A stretch of 64,000 nucleotides of DNA from Nitrosomonadales bacterium (GTDB taxonomy: Bacteria; Pseudomonadota; Gammaproteobacteria; Burkholderiales; Nitrosomonadaceae), in the NCBI GenBank assembly GCA_009886095.1, contig VFJL01000065.1, positions 1 to 64,000 on the forward strand. The letters run 5' to 3'. How positions within the stretch are numbered: the first letter of the stretch is position 1; every line of letters begins with the position of its first letter. The position numbers and the translations under genes were made by a program. A model generated the notes under the pieces. It did not search any database and was not told the DNA's origin. It worked only from the letters and a program-made list of their open reading frames with translations. Of the stretch, positions 49,148-61,366 are shown piece by piece.

Positions 49148-49690
49148 ATGATAGAAGCTGATGATGATCGTCCGAGTTTGCTGATTGTTGACGATGATGT
49201 AACTTTTTGCGAAGTGCTCGCAAAAGCCATGACCAAACGCGGGTTTAATGTACATTGTGCACATACAGTCGAACAGGCATTGGCGTGTGCCGAGACCTGC
49301 ACACCCGAGTATGCGACCATCGATCTGCGGCTCCCGGGCGCTTCCGGGTTGATCCTGGTTGAGAAGCTGAAGACACTCGATTCCGGTACGCGTATTGTCA
49401 TGCTGACCGGTTACGCCAGCATTACCACGGCAGTGGAGGCGATCAAACTGGGTGCAACGCATTATCTTGCAAAGCCGGTCGATGCCGATGAAATCATGGC
49501 CGCATTCGAGCGCACTACCGGCGATGCCGAGGTGCCGATCAGCACACACCCTCTGTCGGTAGGCCGCCTTGAATGGGAGTATATCCAGCGGGTGTTAAAT
49601 GAGAACAATGGTAATATTTCCGTAACTGCGCGAATACTTAACATGCACCGCCGCACGCTGCAACGCAAACTCAGTAAAAACCCTCACTAG
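49148..49690 (+). CDS. regA: Response regulator RegA/PrrA type
   Basis: A 180-aa protein. The receiver domain has acidic DDD (15-17), the phospho-acceptor Asp59 in ATIDLRLPG, the conserved Thr in MLTGYASITTAV and Lys109 in YLAKPVDADEI. A short linker leads to a Fis-type helix-turn-helix: LEWEYIQRVLNENNGNISVTARILNMHRRTLQRKL. The almost invariant HTH matches RegA, the output of the redox pair. Spacing after regB is 130 bp. The leader is repeat-derived. Confidence 0.92.
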   Translation: MIEADDDRPSLLIVDDDVTFCEVLAKAMTKRGFNVHCAHTVEQALACAETCTPEYATIDLRLPGASGLILVEKLKTLDSGTRIVMLTGYASITTAVEAIKLGATHYLAKPVDADEIMAAFERTTGDAEVPISTHPLSVGRLEWEYIQRVLNENNGNISVTARILNMHRRTLQRKLSKNPH

Positions 49691-49715
49691 TACGTAAAGT
49701 GCGTCCTGAAAACAG

Positions 49716-50801
49716 CTACTCAACTTGGGCAACAATACGGATATCTGATCCCACCATGCGTAAATCCTGAATCTTGAGCGCATGCTTCCCTGCAAGATCA
49801 GTCAATTCTGGCAAATTCAACATACTTTGTGCTACATCACCAATTAAACACGGCGCAAGATAAATCACCAGTTCATCTACCAAACCCGCCTTGATGAGTG
49901 AACCATTCAATCTGGCACCTGCCTCGACCAATACCTCGTTGATCTCGTAATCGGCAAGCGTTCGCATCATTCTGACAAGATCGACGTTACCATTTCCATC
50001 TGGCAGCACGATGGGGTGGGCGCCTGCGTCGCGTAGCGCCATGATTTTTCCCTCGCTGGCTGTCGCAGTAAAAATTAACTCGCCTCCACCACACAACATC
50101 CTGGCATCTACCGGAGTCTCCAGGCGACTATCCACCACCACCCGCAGTGGCTGCCTAGTTGTTTCTACTTGACGTACAGTGAGCTGCGGGTCGTCTGCCA
50201 GCACCGTGCCAATGCCGGTTAACACTGCGCAGGAGCGAGCGCGTAACCGGTGCCCATCACGCCGCGCCAGCTCATTGGTAATCCAATGACTGGCACCATT
50301 TTTGAGCGCAGTCTTGCCGTCGAGACTCGCGGCGATTTTCATCCGCACCCAAGGACGCTTGTGCGTCATGCGCGTGATAAATCCGATGTTAAGTGCCCTC
50401 GCCTCCGCTTCCATCAACCCCGTTTGCACCTCTATCCCGGCCTGTTTCAACAATGCACAACCACCACCCACCACCAATGGGTTCGGGTCTTGCATCGCCA
50501 CTATCGCTCTGGTGACACCAGCTTTGATTAATGCTTCAGCACAAGGTGGGGTACGCCCCTGATGACTGCAAGGTTCCAGTGTTAGATAAATGGCCGCACC
50601 ACGCGCTGCTGTCCCAGCTAGATTGAGGGCATTGATCTCAGCATGTGCTTGGCCCGCTCGCTCATGCCAACCGCTACCAACCACATTACCATTACACACA
50701 ATTACGCAACCCACGCGGGGATTGGGGCTGGTGCTATACAGTCCCCTCTCTGCAAGCTGTAGCGCTTGGGACATATAGGCGTGATCAGATGAAGAAAACA
50801 T
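49716..50801 (-). CDS. ribD: Bifunctional riboflavin deaminase/reductase RibD
   Basis: A 361-aa protein. The N-terminal cytidine-deaminase-like domain has SPNPRVGCVIVCNGNVVG, the zinc site HAEINAL (with the proton-donor Glu) and PCSHQGRTPPCAEALIKAG. The C-terminal reductase domain begins RPWVRMKIAASLDGKTAL near residue 145 and has NEVLVEAGARLNGSLI. It performs two consecutive steps of riboflavin synthesis. It lies 64 bp after nrdR on the same strand, converging on regA. Confidence 0.95.
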   Translation of the reverse strand: MFSSSDHAYMSQALQLAERGLYSTSPNPRVGCVIVCNGNVVGSGWHERAGQAHAEINALNLAGTAARGAAIYLTLEPCSHQGRTPPCAEALIKAGVTRAIVAMQDPNPLVVGGGCALLKQAGIEVQTGLMEAEARALNIGFITRMTHKRPWVRMKIAASLDGKTALKNGASHWITNELARRDGHRLRARSCAVLTGIGTVLADDPQLTVRQVETTRQPLRVVVDSRLETPVDARMLCGGGELIFTATASEGKIMALRDAGAHPIVLPDGNGNVDLVRMMRTLADYEINEVLVEAGARLNGSLIKAGLVDELVIYLAPCLIGDVAQSMLNLPELTDLAGKHALKIQDLRMVGSDIRIVAQVE

Positions 50802-50864
50802 ATGGGCACTTCTATAGAAACGCGATTCTTATACGGACAAGAAGATAGTGCAGAAACAGTATCT

Positions 50865-51350
50865 CTACCACTCGGGGAGTTTTTCCATCTTCTTTCGCTG
50901 CGGCCCTTGCACTTCCTTGATCGCATCATGAAAATCATCTGCGTCCTGGAAGCTTTTGTATACTGAGGAAAACCGGATATACGCTACCTTATCAAGCTTG
51001 TAGAGTTCCCGCATTACCATTTCACCAATTTTTCGTGATAGGATCTCGCGCTCGCCCAAACTCAGAATTTTTTGTACGATACGGTCGATCGCCGCATCCA
51101 CATATTCGGTAGGAACCGGGCGCTTGTGCAACGCGCGCATGAAACCTGTAAGCAATTTATTGCGATTGAACTCGGATCGATTACCATCCTGCTTTACCAC
51201 CTGTGGCAAACGCAACTCCACCGTTTCATAAGTAGTAAAGCGCTTATCGCAAGTGAGGCAGCGGCGGCGGCGGCGCACTCTGCTACCCTCCTCACTGACG
51301 CGAGAATCGATTACGTTGGTGTCATCTGCATTGCAGAAAGGGCATTTCAT
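50865..51350 (-). CDS. nrdR: Transcriptional repressor NrdR
   Basis: A 161-aa protein. The zinc ribbon is [42 protein letters not shown] (Cys3, Cys6, Cys31, Cys34). The ATP-cone domain follows: [29 protein letters not shown]... and [28 protein letters not shown]. It represses ribonucleotide reductase genes in response to dATP. It is upstream of ribD and downstream of glyA, the common betaproteobacterial order, though a repeat copy lies in the glyA-nrdR gap. Confidence 0.96.
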   Translation of the reverse strand: MKCPFCNADDTNVIDSRVSEEGSRVRRRRRCLTCDKRFTTYETVELRLPQVVKQDGNRSEFNRNKLLTGFMRALHKRPVPTEYVDAAIDRIVQKILSLGEREILSRKIGEMVMRELYKLDKVAYIRFSSVYKSFQDADDFHDAIKEVQGPQRKKMEKLPEW

Positions 51351-51440
51351 GATTCAGCGTTCAAGGGATGAAGCGGATTACGTCTGTCACCGAGTATGAT
51401 TACGACGGGTAGAGCCCACCTTGTAACGGTAATGGCCACC

Positions 51441-51576
51441 GCTGAAAATCCAGATTTCATCACAATACTTCGTCGCCCACAAAAAATGTTTCATTACATA
51501 TTAACCCTATGCTGCATCTACATTTTTTGTTCTCGCCTCGTATTGTTTAGAGCTTCAAATTATTAAAGACGCTCTA
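51441..51576 (+). mobile_element. MITE-like repeat, near-complete copy B
   Basis: From GAAAATCCAGATTTCATCAC to TATTAAAGACGCTCT the segment follows copy A along almost its entire length, including ACAATACTTCGTCG and CTACATTTTTTGTTCTCGCC. The inverted ends are more decayed than in copy A. It fills the glyA-nrdR gap. Confidence 0.7.
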
Positions 51577-51582
51577 ATGCAA

Positions 51583-52833
51583 TTAGCTGCTGTAAACTGG
51601 AAATCTCGCGCACAACGTTCTTGCTTCATGTGCTACGCGCGACAATACGGTAACGTCAGCAGGGGCATCTAATACATCAGCAATTAGATTTGCCAGTTGT
51701 TCTGCTTCAATTTCTCTGAAACCTCGCGTTGTCATCGCTGGCGAACCAATGCGGATACCGCTGGTGACAAATGGTTTCTGTGGATCGTTAGGTATGGCAT
51801 TCTTATTAACCGTGATGTGTGCCAGTCCAAGCGATTCCTCAGCCTGCTTACCGGTAAGGTTTTTGGCGCGAAGATCCACTAGAAACATGTGGCAGTCAGT
51901 ACGCCCAGAGACTATGCGCAGACCGCGCTCCTGTAGCACCTTTGCCATCACGCGTGCATTGTCGATCACTTGCTCTTGGTAATTCCTGAATTCCTTGGTT
52001 GCAGCTTCCTTGAAAGCCACTGCCTTTGCGGCAATTACGTGCATTAGTGGTCCGCCCTGAGTTTGTGGAAAAATAGCCGAGTTGAGTGCTTTCTCGTGTT
52101 CTGGCTTGGCCATGATGATCCCACCTCGCGGCCCACGCAGCGTTTTGTGCGTAGTGCTGGTGACAAAATCGGCGATACCGACGGGGTTGGGATAAAACCC
52201 CGCTGCCACCAATCCGGCATAATGCGCCATATCCACGAACAGATAAGCACCCACGCTATCAGCAATCTTGCGAAACCGCTTCCAGTCTATCACCAGCGCG
52301 TAGGCAGAAGCCCCAGCGACAATCATTTTGGGCTTGTGCTCGTGCGCCAATTGCTCCACTGCGTCGTAATCCAGTTCTTCCGTTTCCGGATTGAGACCGT
52401 AAGCAACGGAGTTGAAAATTTTTCCGCTAAGGTTGACCGCAGCACCATGCGTTAAATGTCCACCGTGCGCGAGCGACATACCAAGCAGCGTATCACCAGG
52501 CTTTAGTACGGACAAGTAAACTGCAGCGTTGGCCTGCGAACCGGAATGTGGCTGAACATTGACATACTCGGCCTTAAAAAGCGCCCGTACCCGGTCTATT
52601 GCAAGCTGCTCCACGATATCCACATACTCGCAGCCACCGTAATAGCGTTTGCCTGGATAACCTTCTGCGTACTTGTTGGTTAACACCGATCCTTGCGCCT
52701 GCATTACCGCTGGACTAGCGTAATTCTCCGAAGCAATTAGCTCAATGTGATCCTCTTGACGCTGCATTTCTCCTTTCATTGCCTGCCATAAATCCGGATC
52801 AATGTTTTCTATAGTTTGCTTTGCGGACAACAT
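51583..52833 (-). CDS. glyA: Serine hydroxymethyltransferase
   Basis: A 416-aa PLP enzyme of normal length. Hallmarks are [54 protein letters not shown], and the PLP Lys in [16 protein letters not shown] near residue 230. It interconverts serine and glycine with transfer of a one-carbon unit to tetrahydrofolate. It is followed by a repeat copy and nrdR on the same strand. Upstream lies a 590-bp region with a palindromic element. Confidence 0.97.
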   Translation of the reverse strand: MLSAKQTIENIDPDLWQAMKGEMQRQEDHIELIASENYASPAVMQAQGSVLTNKYAEGYPGKRYYGGCEYVDIVEQLAIDRVRALFKAEYVNVQPHSGSQANAAVYLSVLKPGDTLLGMSLAHGGHLTHGAAVNLSGKIFNSVAYGLNPETEELDYDAVEQLAHEHKPKMIVAGASAYALVIDWKRFRKIADSVGAYLFVDMAHYAGLVAAGFYPNPVGIADFVTSTTHKTLRGPRGGIIMAKPEHEKALNSAIFPQTQGGPLMHVIAAKAVAFKEAATKEFRNYQEQVIDNARVMAKVLQERGLRIVSGRTDCHMFLVDLRAKNLTGKQAEESLGLAHITVNKNAIPNDPQKPFVTSGIRIGSPAMTTRGFREIEAEQLANLIADVLDAPADVTVLSRVAHEARTLCARFPVYSS

Positions 52834-52999
52834 GATGGCATCAATCCTTCGGGAGTTTTAGAGCTGAGTGCAGAAATTCTACCACCATCGGCACGGGTTC
52901 GCAGAACGATCCAATAGGCATAGATTCTTGCAGCGGATGATTACTGTTTGTTGGTAGGTACTTTCAATAAATAAACAAAGTTAAAATGAATCGATAGGT

Positions 53000-53202
53000 G
53001 GATTCAAGTTCGAAGTGCAACACGGCTTGCAACAGGCGTTTTCATTGCCTTTTTAAGTTTGATCGATACTTCTGGCGGGGTCAAGGGCGGCTAAGCCGCG
53101 CCACGTGTGGTGCTTGCCCTTGATACCGCCAGAAGTATCAACCCCTTGGTCTTTATGCAATAAAGGTGAATTGGCAATGTGTTGCACTTCGAACTTGAAT
53201 CC
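53000..53202. mobile_element. 203-bp palindromic MITE-like element, perfect 24-bp ends
   Basis: GGATTCAAGTTCGAAGTGCA continues to CAC at 53023 and returns as an exact inverted copy at 53179-53202. A second inner inverted pair (GATACTTCTGGCGG near 53068 and CCGCCAGAAGTATC near 53127) makes the unit fold into one long hairpin. No coding capacity. The ends recall IS30-type termini, but the parent element is not in the window. Confidence 0.7.
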
Positions 53203-53376
53203 GCAATATTCTCTTGAGTCGATCCCACCGGGTAATTAATTTTCAATGAACTTTTCTGAACGGCTTTCGGGTGACTTGCGGCCAAGGCCTGATTGCTCCA
53301 CTAACTGTTCTGTTGCCGCACATCTTTCCAAGCCACATAATTAACATCGCTAAAAAAATATAATGATCTCAACATG

Positions 53377-53422
53377 AGGCTATCTCTAAAAATCTGGATT
53401 TTTCGCTTTTTTTATAGATAGC

Positions 53423-53424
<2 letters not shown>
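53377..53424. repeat. Short inverted repeat overlapping the gyrB stop
   Basis: AGGCTATCTCTAAAAA (53377) and TTTTTTATAGATAGCCT (to 53424) form inverted arms around CTGGATTTTTCGC. It could terminate gyrB transcription and also resembles a collapsed end-to-end form of the MITE-like family (CTCTAAAAATCCAGATTT in copy A). It covers the gyrB stop codon. Confidence 0.45.
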
Positions 53425-55852
<2,428 letters not shown>

Positions 55853-55922
55853 CTAGTTGCTTCTATTTTACGTATGACATTATTTGTCGGGGAATTTGAT
55901 GTCTTAGCACCAAAAACCAAAT

Positions 55923-57032
55923 TTATATTCGCATTGGCATTACGACATATTTAAAATTATCGTTACCAGGAACGGTGACAAGTGCGCTACTGTTGGTATC
56001 ACCAAATGAACACTGCACTGTTTCACAAGTTAAATTATTCAATACATCTAGCAGGTATGTAATATTGAAACCAATATCAAGTGCTTCGCCATCATACTGA
56101 ACATCCAGTTCTTCCTGTGCTTCTTCCTGCTCACTGTTGTTACAAACAATGCGGAGATTGCCCGTTGTTAAAATTAGACGTACCCCGCGAAATTTTTCAT
56201 TTGACAGGATGGCAGCGCGTTGCAATGTTTGTAAAAACAACACTCGGTTTACTTCAAATTGTTTTTGATATCCAACGGGGATTACGCGGTTGTAATCGGG
56301 AAATTTCCCATCCACGACTTTGGAAACCAGAATAATATTTGAAAATGTAAAACGAATCTGGTTTTGTAAAATCTCTACTGTTACTGGCTCTTCGCTATCA
56401 TTTAATTGCTTGGCCAATTCTAGTACCGCTTTTCGCGGGAGAATGACTTCCCGTTTCTCTTGGGGTGCTTCCAACATAATCAAAGCGAACCCCAGACGAT
56501 GGCCATCAGTAGCCACCACCTTCAAATGGTTTTCTTCTAGCAATAACAAAAGTCCGTTCAGATAATAACGGATGTCTTGTTGTGCCATGGCATATTGCAC
56601 CAAGAATAAAAGATTTTTTAGCTCCTTTTGTTGAAGAGTTATTTTTGCTCGAGATTCGGTATTTTCTGGCAGTTTTGGGAAATCTTCTACCGGTAATGTC
56701 TGTAAACTAAAACGGCTTTTTCCGGCTTTTACTAGCAAGCGGTTTTCTTCCGCTTCCAAAACAACCTGCATCTTATCGGGAAGCGCACGCAGTATGTCTT
56801 GGAGCTTTTTAGCAGCTACTGTAACCGAAAATCGCTGTTTAACGACCTCGCTATCTTGTGTTGACGTGGTTATCTGAATTTCCAGATCAGTTGCCATGAA
56901 AGATAATGATTCATCTTTTCTTTCGATCAAGACATTAGAAAGTATTGGCAAAGTGTGTCGACGCTCGACAATCCCAGAAACCGCTTGTAACGGTTTAAGC
57001 AAACTATCCTTATCGGTTTGTATTAGTTTCAT
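55923..57032 (-). CDS. dnaN: DNA polymerase III beta sliding clamp
   Basis: A 369-aa protein, of normal size. The first domain begins MKLIQTDKDSLLKPLQAVSGIVERRHTLPILSNVLIE. Three clamp domains follow, with FSLQTLPVEDFPKLPENTES, DGHRLGFALIML near the middle, and the C-terminal FKYVVMPMRI. It forms a dimeric ring on DNA that tethers polymerase III. It lies between dnaA and gyrB, transcribed with them; 189 bp with DnaA-box-like sites separate it from dnaA. Confidence 0.98.
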   Translation of the reverse strand: MKLIQTDKDSLLKPLQAVSGIVERRHTLPILSNVLIERKDESLSFMATDLEIQITTSTQDSEVVKQRFSVTVAAKKLQDILRALPDKMQVVLEAEENRLLVKAGKSRFSLQTLPVEDFPKLPENTESRAKITLQQKELKNLLFLVQYAMAQQDIRYYLNGLLLLLEENHLKVVATDGHRLGFALIMLEAPQEKREVILPRKAVLELAKQLNDSEEPVTVEILQNQIRFTFSNIILVSKVVDGKFPDYNRVIPVGYQKQFEVNRVLFLQTLQRAAILSNEKFRGVRLILTTGNLRIVCNNSEQEEAQEELDVQYDGEALDIGFNITYLLDVLNNLTCETVQCSFGDTNSSALVTVPGNDNFKYVVMPMRI

Positions 57033-57221
57033 TTGTTTTAAACCTTGATAATCGTTAATAGATAGAGGTAAAGTCCGGTATAAATTAAGTTAATTTAATA
57101 ATATCAGTTAGTTGATATCCGTTTTTTATATGTACTGATGTAGTATTTTACGTGGATAGTTTGTGGATAGAATTTCTATTTTAGTTAAATTGATAGTTAT
57201 CCAAGAATTATTCAGCTGTTA
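57033..57221. promoter_or_regulatory. dnaA-dnaN intergenic region with DnaA boxes
   Basis: AT-rich spacer with TGTGGATAG (57162-57170) and CGTGGATAG (57151-57159), each one or two bases from the inverted consensus TGTGGATAA, plus TTATCCAAG at 57197-57205. Such clusters are usual at or near oriC and for DnaA autoregulation. This is a candidate origin component, not proven. Confidence 0.5.
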
Positions 57222-58601
57222 TTAACCTCGTAAAATATGTAATAAAGTATTAAAGTCTCGGTTCGTCGTTGGGTCAGAAGCACGCAGCTCGGCTATTTTT
57301 CGATATCCGTGTAGTACCGTCGTATGATCTCTTCCACCAAAAGCTTCCCCAATATCAGGAAGACTCAAGGGTGTTAGTTCCTTAGCTATGGCCATGGCCA
57401 TTTGTCTTGGTCTTGCAACGATACGTGCACGATTTTTTGAATACATTTCGGCGACCTTGATCTTATAGTAATCTGCCACAGTTTTTTGGATATTTTCAAC
57501 TGAAATTTGACGGTTTTGTACAGCTAATAAGTCTTTCAGTGCCTCCTTTGCCAAATCTAGGGATAACGAATGACTGGTAAAACGGGAATAAGCGAGGACT
57601 CGTTTCAACGCACCCTCTAATTCACGCACGTTAGAACGAATGTGTTTGGCAATAAAAAAGGCGATATTCTCATCCAGCGATATCTTTTCCAGTAGCGCCT
57701 TTTTCAACAGGATGGCAACACGCATTTCTAGTTCTGGTGGTTCAACCGCAACGGTTAAACCCCATCCAAAACGGGAAATTAACCGCTCTTCCATGCCGGA
57801 AATTTCCTTGGGATAAGAATCACAAGTAATGATTACTTGTTTGTGTGCTTCGATTAGGGCGTTAAAAGCATAAAAAAACTCCTCTTGGGTGCGATTCTTG
57901 CCACCAAAAAATTGAATATCGTCAATCAGGAGCAGGTCAAGCGAGTGATAGTAGTGCTTAAATTCGTCGAACGCTTTGTGTTGATAAGCCCGCACCACAT
58001 CAGAAACATATTGCTCTGCGTGGATATAACGAATCTTGGCTTGATTATTGTGTTCCAGTACCAAATTTCCAATAGCTTGAATTAGGTGAGTCTTACCCAG
58101 CCCAACTCCACCATAAATGAAAAGTGGATTATAGGCAGCCCCCGGATATTCTGCGACCTGGATCGCAGCCGCGCGAGCGAGTTGGTTGGCTTTTCCAGTG
58201 ACAAAATTGTCAAAAGTAAAAGAAGGGTTCAGTCGACTCAGATTTTTCCCTGTGGGTACAGGCCGTATCAAATGAGTTTTTGTAGTGGAAGTCGCATGAG
58301 GGAGGATTTGGGTTTTCCCTGTTAAACTGCTTATTTTTTCATCAGCCTGATCGGCAAACGTTAATTGGAGTTGTATAATTCTTGAAAAGTGATTTTCCGC
58401 CATCTGCTCGATACGGACGAGGAAGTTTTCTTTGACCCATTGCAGGACAAAACGATTTGGAGCAACAAGTATTAGCTTGTCCGGGGTGCTATCTGAGAAA
58501 TCCAACCGCAGCGGTTTAATCCAAGTATTGAATTGTTGAATGCTCAGTTCTTTTGCGAAATGTCCAAGACAGGAATTCCAAAAAGTATCTGCGGTTACCA
58601 T
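57222..58601 (-). CDS. dnaA: Chromosomal replication initiator DnaA
   Basis: A 459-aa AAA+ protein. Domain I begins [25 protein letters not shown]. Domain III has Walker [18 protein letters not shown], Walker [14 protein letters not shown] and sensor region [23 protein letters not shown]. Domain IV has the DNA-binding signature [26 protein letters not shown]. It binds DnaA boxes and melts the origin. It is transcribed away from rpmH, the typical arrangement flanking oriC. Confidence 0.98.
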   Translation of the reverse strand: MVTADTFWNSCLGHFAKELSIQQFNTWIKPLRLDFSDSTPDKLILVAPNRFVLQWVKENFLVRIEQMAENHFSRIIQLQLTFADQADEKISSLTGKTQILPHATSTTKTHLIRPVPTGKNLSRLNPSFTFDNFVTGKANQLARAAAIQVAEYPGAAYNPLFIYGGVGLGKTHLIQAIGNLVLEHNNQAKIRYIHAEQYVSDVVRAYQHKAFDEFKHYYHSLDLLLIDDIQFFGGKNRTQEEFFYAFNALIEAHKQVIITCDSYPKEISGMEERLISRFGWGLTVAVEPPELEMRVAILLKKALLEKISLDENIAFFIAKHIRSNVRELEGALKRVLAYSRFTSHSLSLDLAKEALKDLLAVQNRQISVENIQKTVADYYKIKVAEMYSKNRARIVARPRQMAMAIAKELTPLSLPDIGEAFGGRDHTTVLHGYRKIAELRASDPTTNRDFNTLLHILRG

Positions 58602-58681
58602 AATTTTTATTGAATGCGTATCAGAAAAACGAGAGATCCGGCAGCGCTAAGCCTTCGACATTTTAGACCCTTTCAACATGC

Positions 58682-58690
58682 TTATCCACA
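58682..58690 (+). promoter_or_regulatory. Consensus DnaA box upstream of dnaA
   Basis: TTATCCACA exactly matches the high-affinity DnaA box. It lies in the 167-bp divergent spacer between dnaA and rpmH and may serve dnaA autoregulation or be part of the origin. Confidence 0.65.
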
Positions 58691-58706
58691 GGTAAAAAAA
58701 TAAAAG

Positions 58707-58736
58707 TTGACATCAACCCCTGTCCAGAGTTGTAAT
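58707..58736 (+). promoter_or_regulatory. Sigma-70-type promoter for rpmH
   Basis: A perfect -35 TTGACA (58707-58712) and a -10 TGTAAT (58731-58736), spaced 18 bp, lie about 33 bp upstream of the rpmH start. Confidence 0.6.
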
Positions 58737-58768
58737 GCCACGTTTATTTACTAGCCCTTAGAGGAAAA

Positions 58769-58903
58769 ATGAAGCGTACCTATCAGCCATCCGTTACTCG
58801 GAGGAAGCGCACCCATGGTTTCTTAGTTCGTATGAAGACTCGAGGCGGAGCTGCTGTAATTCGGGCTCGTCGTGCTAAGGGTCGTAAACGCTTGGGAGTT
58901 TAG
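58769..58903 (+). CDS. rpmH: Ribosomal protein L34
   Basis: A 44-aa, highly basic protein, complete: [18 protein letters not shown], then [23 protein letters not shown]. This is the full bacterial L34 signature. A GAGG ribosome site precedes the ATG. It is the first gene of the plus-strand rpmH-rnpA-yidD-yidC-mnmE series. Confidence 0.98.
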   Translation: MKRTYQPSVTRRKRTHGFLVRMKTRGGAAVIRARRAKGRKRLGV

Positions 58904-58936
58904 TTTTAGATCAGATCGAAAATTTTTTAATACTTC

Positions 58937-59299
58937 TTGTGGATTAGTATTATTTATTTTTTGCCGAAAAGTTACCGGTTGCACAATGCAGGAGAGTTTT
59001 CCGCCGTCCTCCGGTCAAGATGTTTTGCCAGCAGCGAATTTTTTCAGATTTTTGCCAGACCTAACAATCTTGTACATCCGCGTTTGGGGTTAATAGTTGC
59101 AGGGAAGGTTGAGCATCTTGCGGTTAATCGCAACAGGGCGAAACGGTTGTTGCGCGAACTGTTTCGCATGCGGCAGCAATACTTGGTTGGCCTGGATTTG
59201 GTGGTGCGTCTGCGCCGCCCGCTTCCCTGTGAAGGTTTGTCCAAAGTGACTGCGGAAGCAGAGATGCTCATGATTCAATTGCGACGATGTCGCGAATAA
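58937..59299 (+). CDS. rnpA: Ribonuclease P protein component
   Basis: A 120-aa basic protein. Conserved parts are [51 protein letters not shown] (the RNR motif, near residue 65) and LDLVVRLRR. It assists the catalytic RNA that matures tRNA 5' ends. The start is uncertain: GTG at 58937 is used here, a TTG at 58961 is also possible, and neither has a clear ribosome site. The end overlaps yidD by 13 nt. Confidence 0.92.
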   Translation: MWISIIYFLPKSYRLHNAGEFSAVLRSRCFASSEFFQIFARPNNLVHPRLGLIVAGKVEHLAVNRNRAKRLLRELFRMRQQYLVGLDLVVRLRRPLPCEGLSKVTAEAEMLMIQLRRCRE

Positions 59300-59496
59300 T
59301 CATCGGCTTTATCAAGCTGTACCAATATTTTTTGAGCCCGCTTCTTGGATCTTCGTGTCGATTCAGCCCCTCTTGCTCTCACTATGCATGCGAGGCGTTG
59401 ATCAAGCATGGATTGATACGGGGAATGCTGCTGAGTGTGTGGCGGATACTGCGGTGTAATCCTTGGGGTTGTGGAGGACATGATCCGGTTCCTTAG
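59287..59496 (+). CDS. yidD: Membrane protein insertion efficiency factor YidD
   Basis: A 69-aa protein with the complete family pattern: [37 protein letters not shown] and [18 protein letters not shown]. The conserved Cys residues and RCNPW are visible. It is a small membrane-associated aid to YidC-dependent insertion. It overlaps rnpA and is 73 bp from yidC. Confidence 0.95.
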   Translation: MSRIIIGFIKLYQYFLSPLLGSSCRFSPSCSHYACEALIKHGLIRGMLLSVWRILRCNPWGCGGHDPVP

Positions 59497-59569
59497 GGGT
59501 TATCAGAGCTTGAATTATTTACGGTACGGCTTGTAGCCGTTATCGTTAAAACTAAAATTGTAAAGTAAG

Positions 59570-61270
59570 ATGGACACAAAAAAACTTGTACTTTTCATAA
59601 TTTTTTCTACGTCGTTGTTATTCCTGTGGGATGCATGGCAAAGAGAACAACAACCTTCCTCCCCAAGCACTTTAGTAGCCAAGGGGTCTGCGAATGGGCC
59701 ATCTTCCCATCTTCGGGATGAGACGCCAGTGCCGGGAGAAGGGCTTGTTTCAGCACAACCAGGCAAGGGCGCCAGTTCGTCAAATGCCACCGCCCCTGTG
59801 GCGGAGACAGGTGGGCAACTTGAGTCAGGAGAAAAAATTCTGGTCAAGACCGACATGATAACTGCACAAATTGACACTGCAGGTGGCGATTTGCGCAGTG
59901 TTGAATTGTTGTTTCACCCGGAAAGGGGAGATAGAAATAAACCATACGCATTGTTACAAAATCAACCTGAACGTATTAATGTAGCTCAGTCAGGGATGAT
60001 TGGGGAGGGGTTACCAAGCCACAAAACCCGTTATACAGCAGTTTCGAGCAACTATGTTTTGGCTGCCGATCAAGACAAGATTGAGGTACGCCTCCTTGCG
60101 CCCGAGACCGACGGAGTGCAAGTAACCAAGGTTTATACTTTCTATCGTAGCAGTTATATCATTGACGTCGGTTTCGAGGTTGTCAATCGAGGTACTGTGG
60201 CAATTCAGCCATTCTCCTATTTCCAGATTCTACATGATAGCCCCCCTCCGGATGCTTCACTCTTTATGGTACCCACTTATACCGGTGCGGCGATGTATAC
60301 GGAGCAGGAAAAATTCAAAAAAATAGAGTTTTCCGCTCTGGATAAGAATAATGCGAGCTACCCTAAAAACTCCGACAATGGTTGGATTGCAATGCTGGAA
60401 CATTATTTCGTCACTGCCTGGCTGCCGAAAGACAAGTCTCCGCGAGAATACTATGCAAAGCGACAAAGTGAGAACAGGTATTCCGCCGGCGTGATTGTTC
60501 CAGTAGGCCTGATTGAGCCGGATCAGACCGTCGTTGTTGACGTACCACTTTATGTTGGCCCCCAGGAACAGAGCAAGCTCGCGGCGTTGGCACCGGGACT
60601 CGATCTCACGGTGGATTATGGATGGCTGACCGTAATTGGTGCGCCATTATTCTGGCTGCTTTCCGTGTACCACTCTTTGACCGAAAACTGGGGAGTGGCG
60701 ATTATCCTTCTGACGCTGTCGGTCAAACTAGTGTTCTTTCCATTATCCGCAGCGGGCTATCGTTCTATGGCAAAAATGCGGGTTGTCGCACCCAAGCTCC
60801 AGAAATTACGCGAACAGCATGGGAACGACCGGCAACGCATGCACCAAGCAATGATGGAATTTTATAAGACGGAAAAAATCAACCCGTTGGGTGGTTGCTT
60901 GCCCATCTTAGTCCAGATACCCGTATTTATCTCACTTTTTTGGGTATTACTTGCCAGCGTAGAGCTGCGATACGCACCGTTTGTGCTTTGGATAGAGGAT
61001 ATGTCATCACCGGATCCTTACTATGTGATGCCGATCATTATGGGGGTTTCTATGTATATTCAGTCCAAGCTCAGTCCGGCTCCCACGGATCCGATTCAGG
61101 CTAAGGTAATGCAAATAATGCCCTTTGCCTTCAGTATTTTCTTTTTCTTTTTCCCTGCAGGGCTAGTGCTGTATTCGCTGACGAACAATATACTTTCTAT
61201 TGCGCAGCAATGGCAGATTACGCGCATGATCGAACGCGCTGCCGCCGCCGCTGAAAACAAGAAGAAGTGA
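59570..61270 (+). CDS. yidC: Membrane protein insertase YidC
   Basis: A 566-aa protein. An N-terminal membrane anchor (KLVLFIIFSTSLLFLWDAW, residues 5-23) is followed by a Ser/Gly-rich linker and a large periplasmic beta domain. The conserved 60KD-IMP core comprises about five membrane segments from residue ~345, with LSVKLVFFPLSAAGYRSMAKMRVVAPKLQKLREQHGNDRQRMHQAMMEFYKTEKINPLGGCLPILVQIPVFISLFWVLL. It inserts proteins into the inner membrane, alone or with Sec. Last segment FPAGLVLYSLTNNILSIAQQWQI. Confidence 0.97.
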   Translation: MDTKKLVLFIIFSTSLLFLWDAWQREQQPSSPSTLVAKGSANGPSSHLRDETPVPGEGLVSAQPGKGASSSNATAPVAETGGQLESGEKILVKTDMITAQIDTAGGDLRSVELLFHPERGDRNKPYALLQNQPERINVAQSGMIGEGLPSHKTRYTAVSSNYVLAADQDKIEVRLLAPETDGVQVTKVYTFYRSSYIIDVGFEVVNRGTVAIQPFSYFQILHDSPPPDASLFMVPTYTGAAMYTEQEKFKKIEFSALDKNNASYPKNSDNGWIAMLEHYFVTAWLPKDKSPREYYAKRQSENRYSAGVIVPVGLIEPDQTVVVDVPLYVGPQEQSKLAALAPGLDLTVDYGWLTVIGAPLFWLLSVYHSLTENWGVAIILLTLSVKLVFFPLSAAGYRSMAKMRVVAPKLQKLREQHGNDRQRMHQAMMEFYKTEKINPLGGCLPILVQIPVFISLFWVLLASVELRYAPFVLWIEDMSSPDPYYVMPIIMGVSMYIQSKLSPAPTDPIQAKVMQIMPFAFSIFFFFFPAGLVLYSLTNNILSIAQQWQITRMIERAAAAAENKKK

Positions 61271-61366
61271 GCAGAGAGCGGTTTGTCCATACCTATAAAC
61301 TCTGAAACTGGATCACACGCATTAACTATTGGCTAAGCTTCTGATTTTTGGTTCAATTTAACCTCA

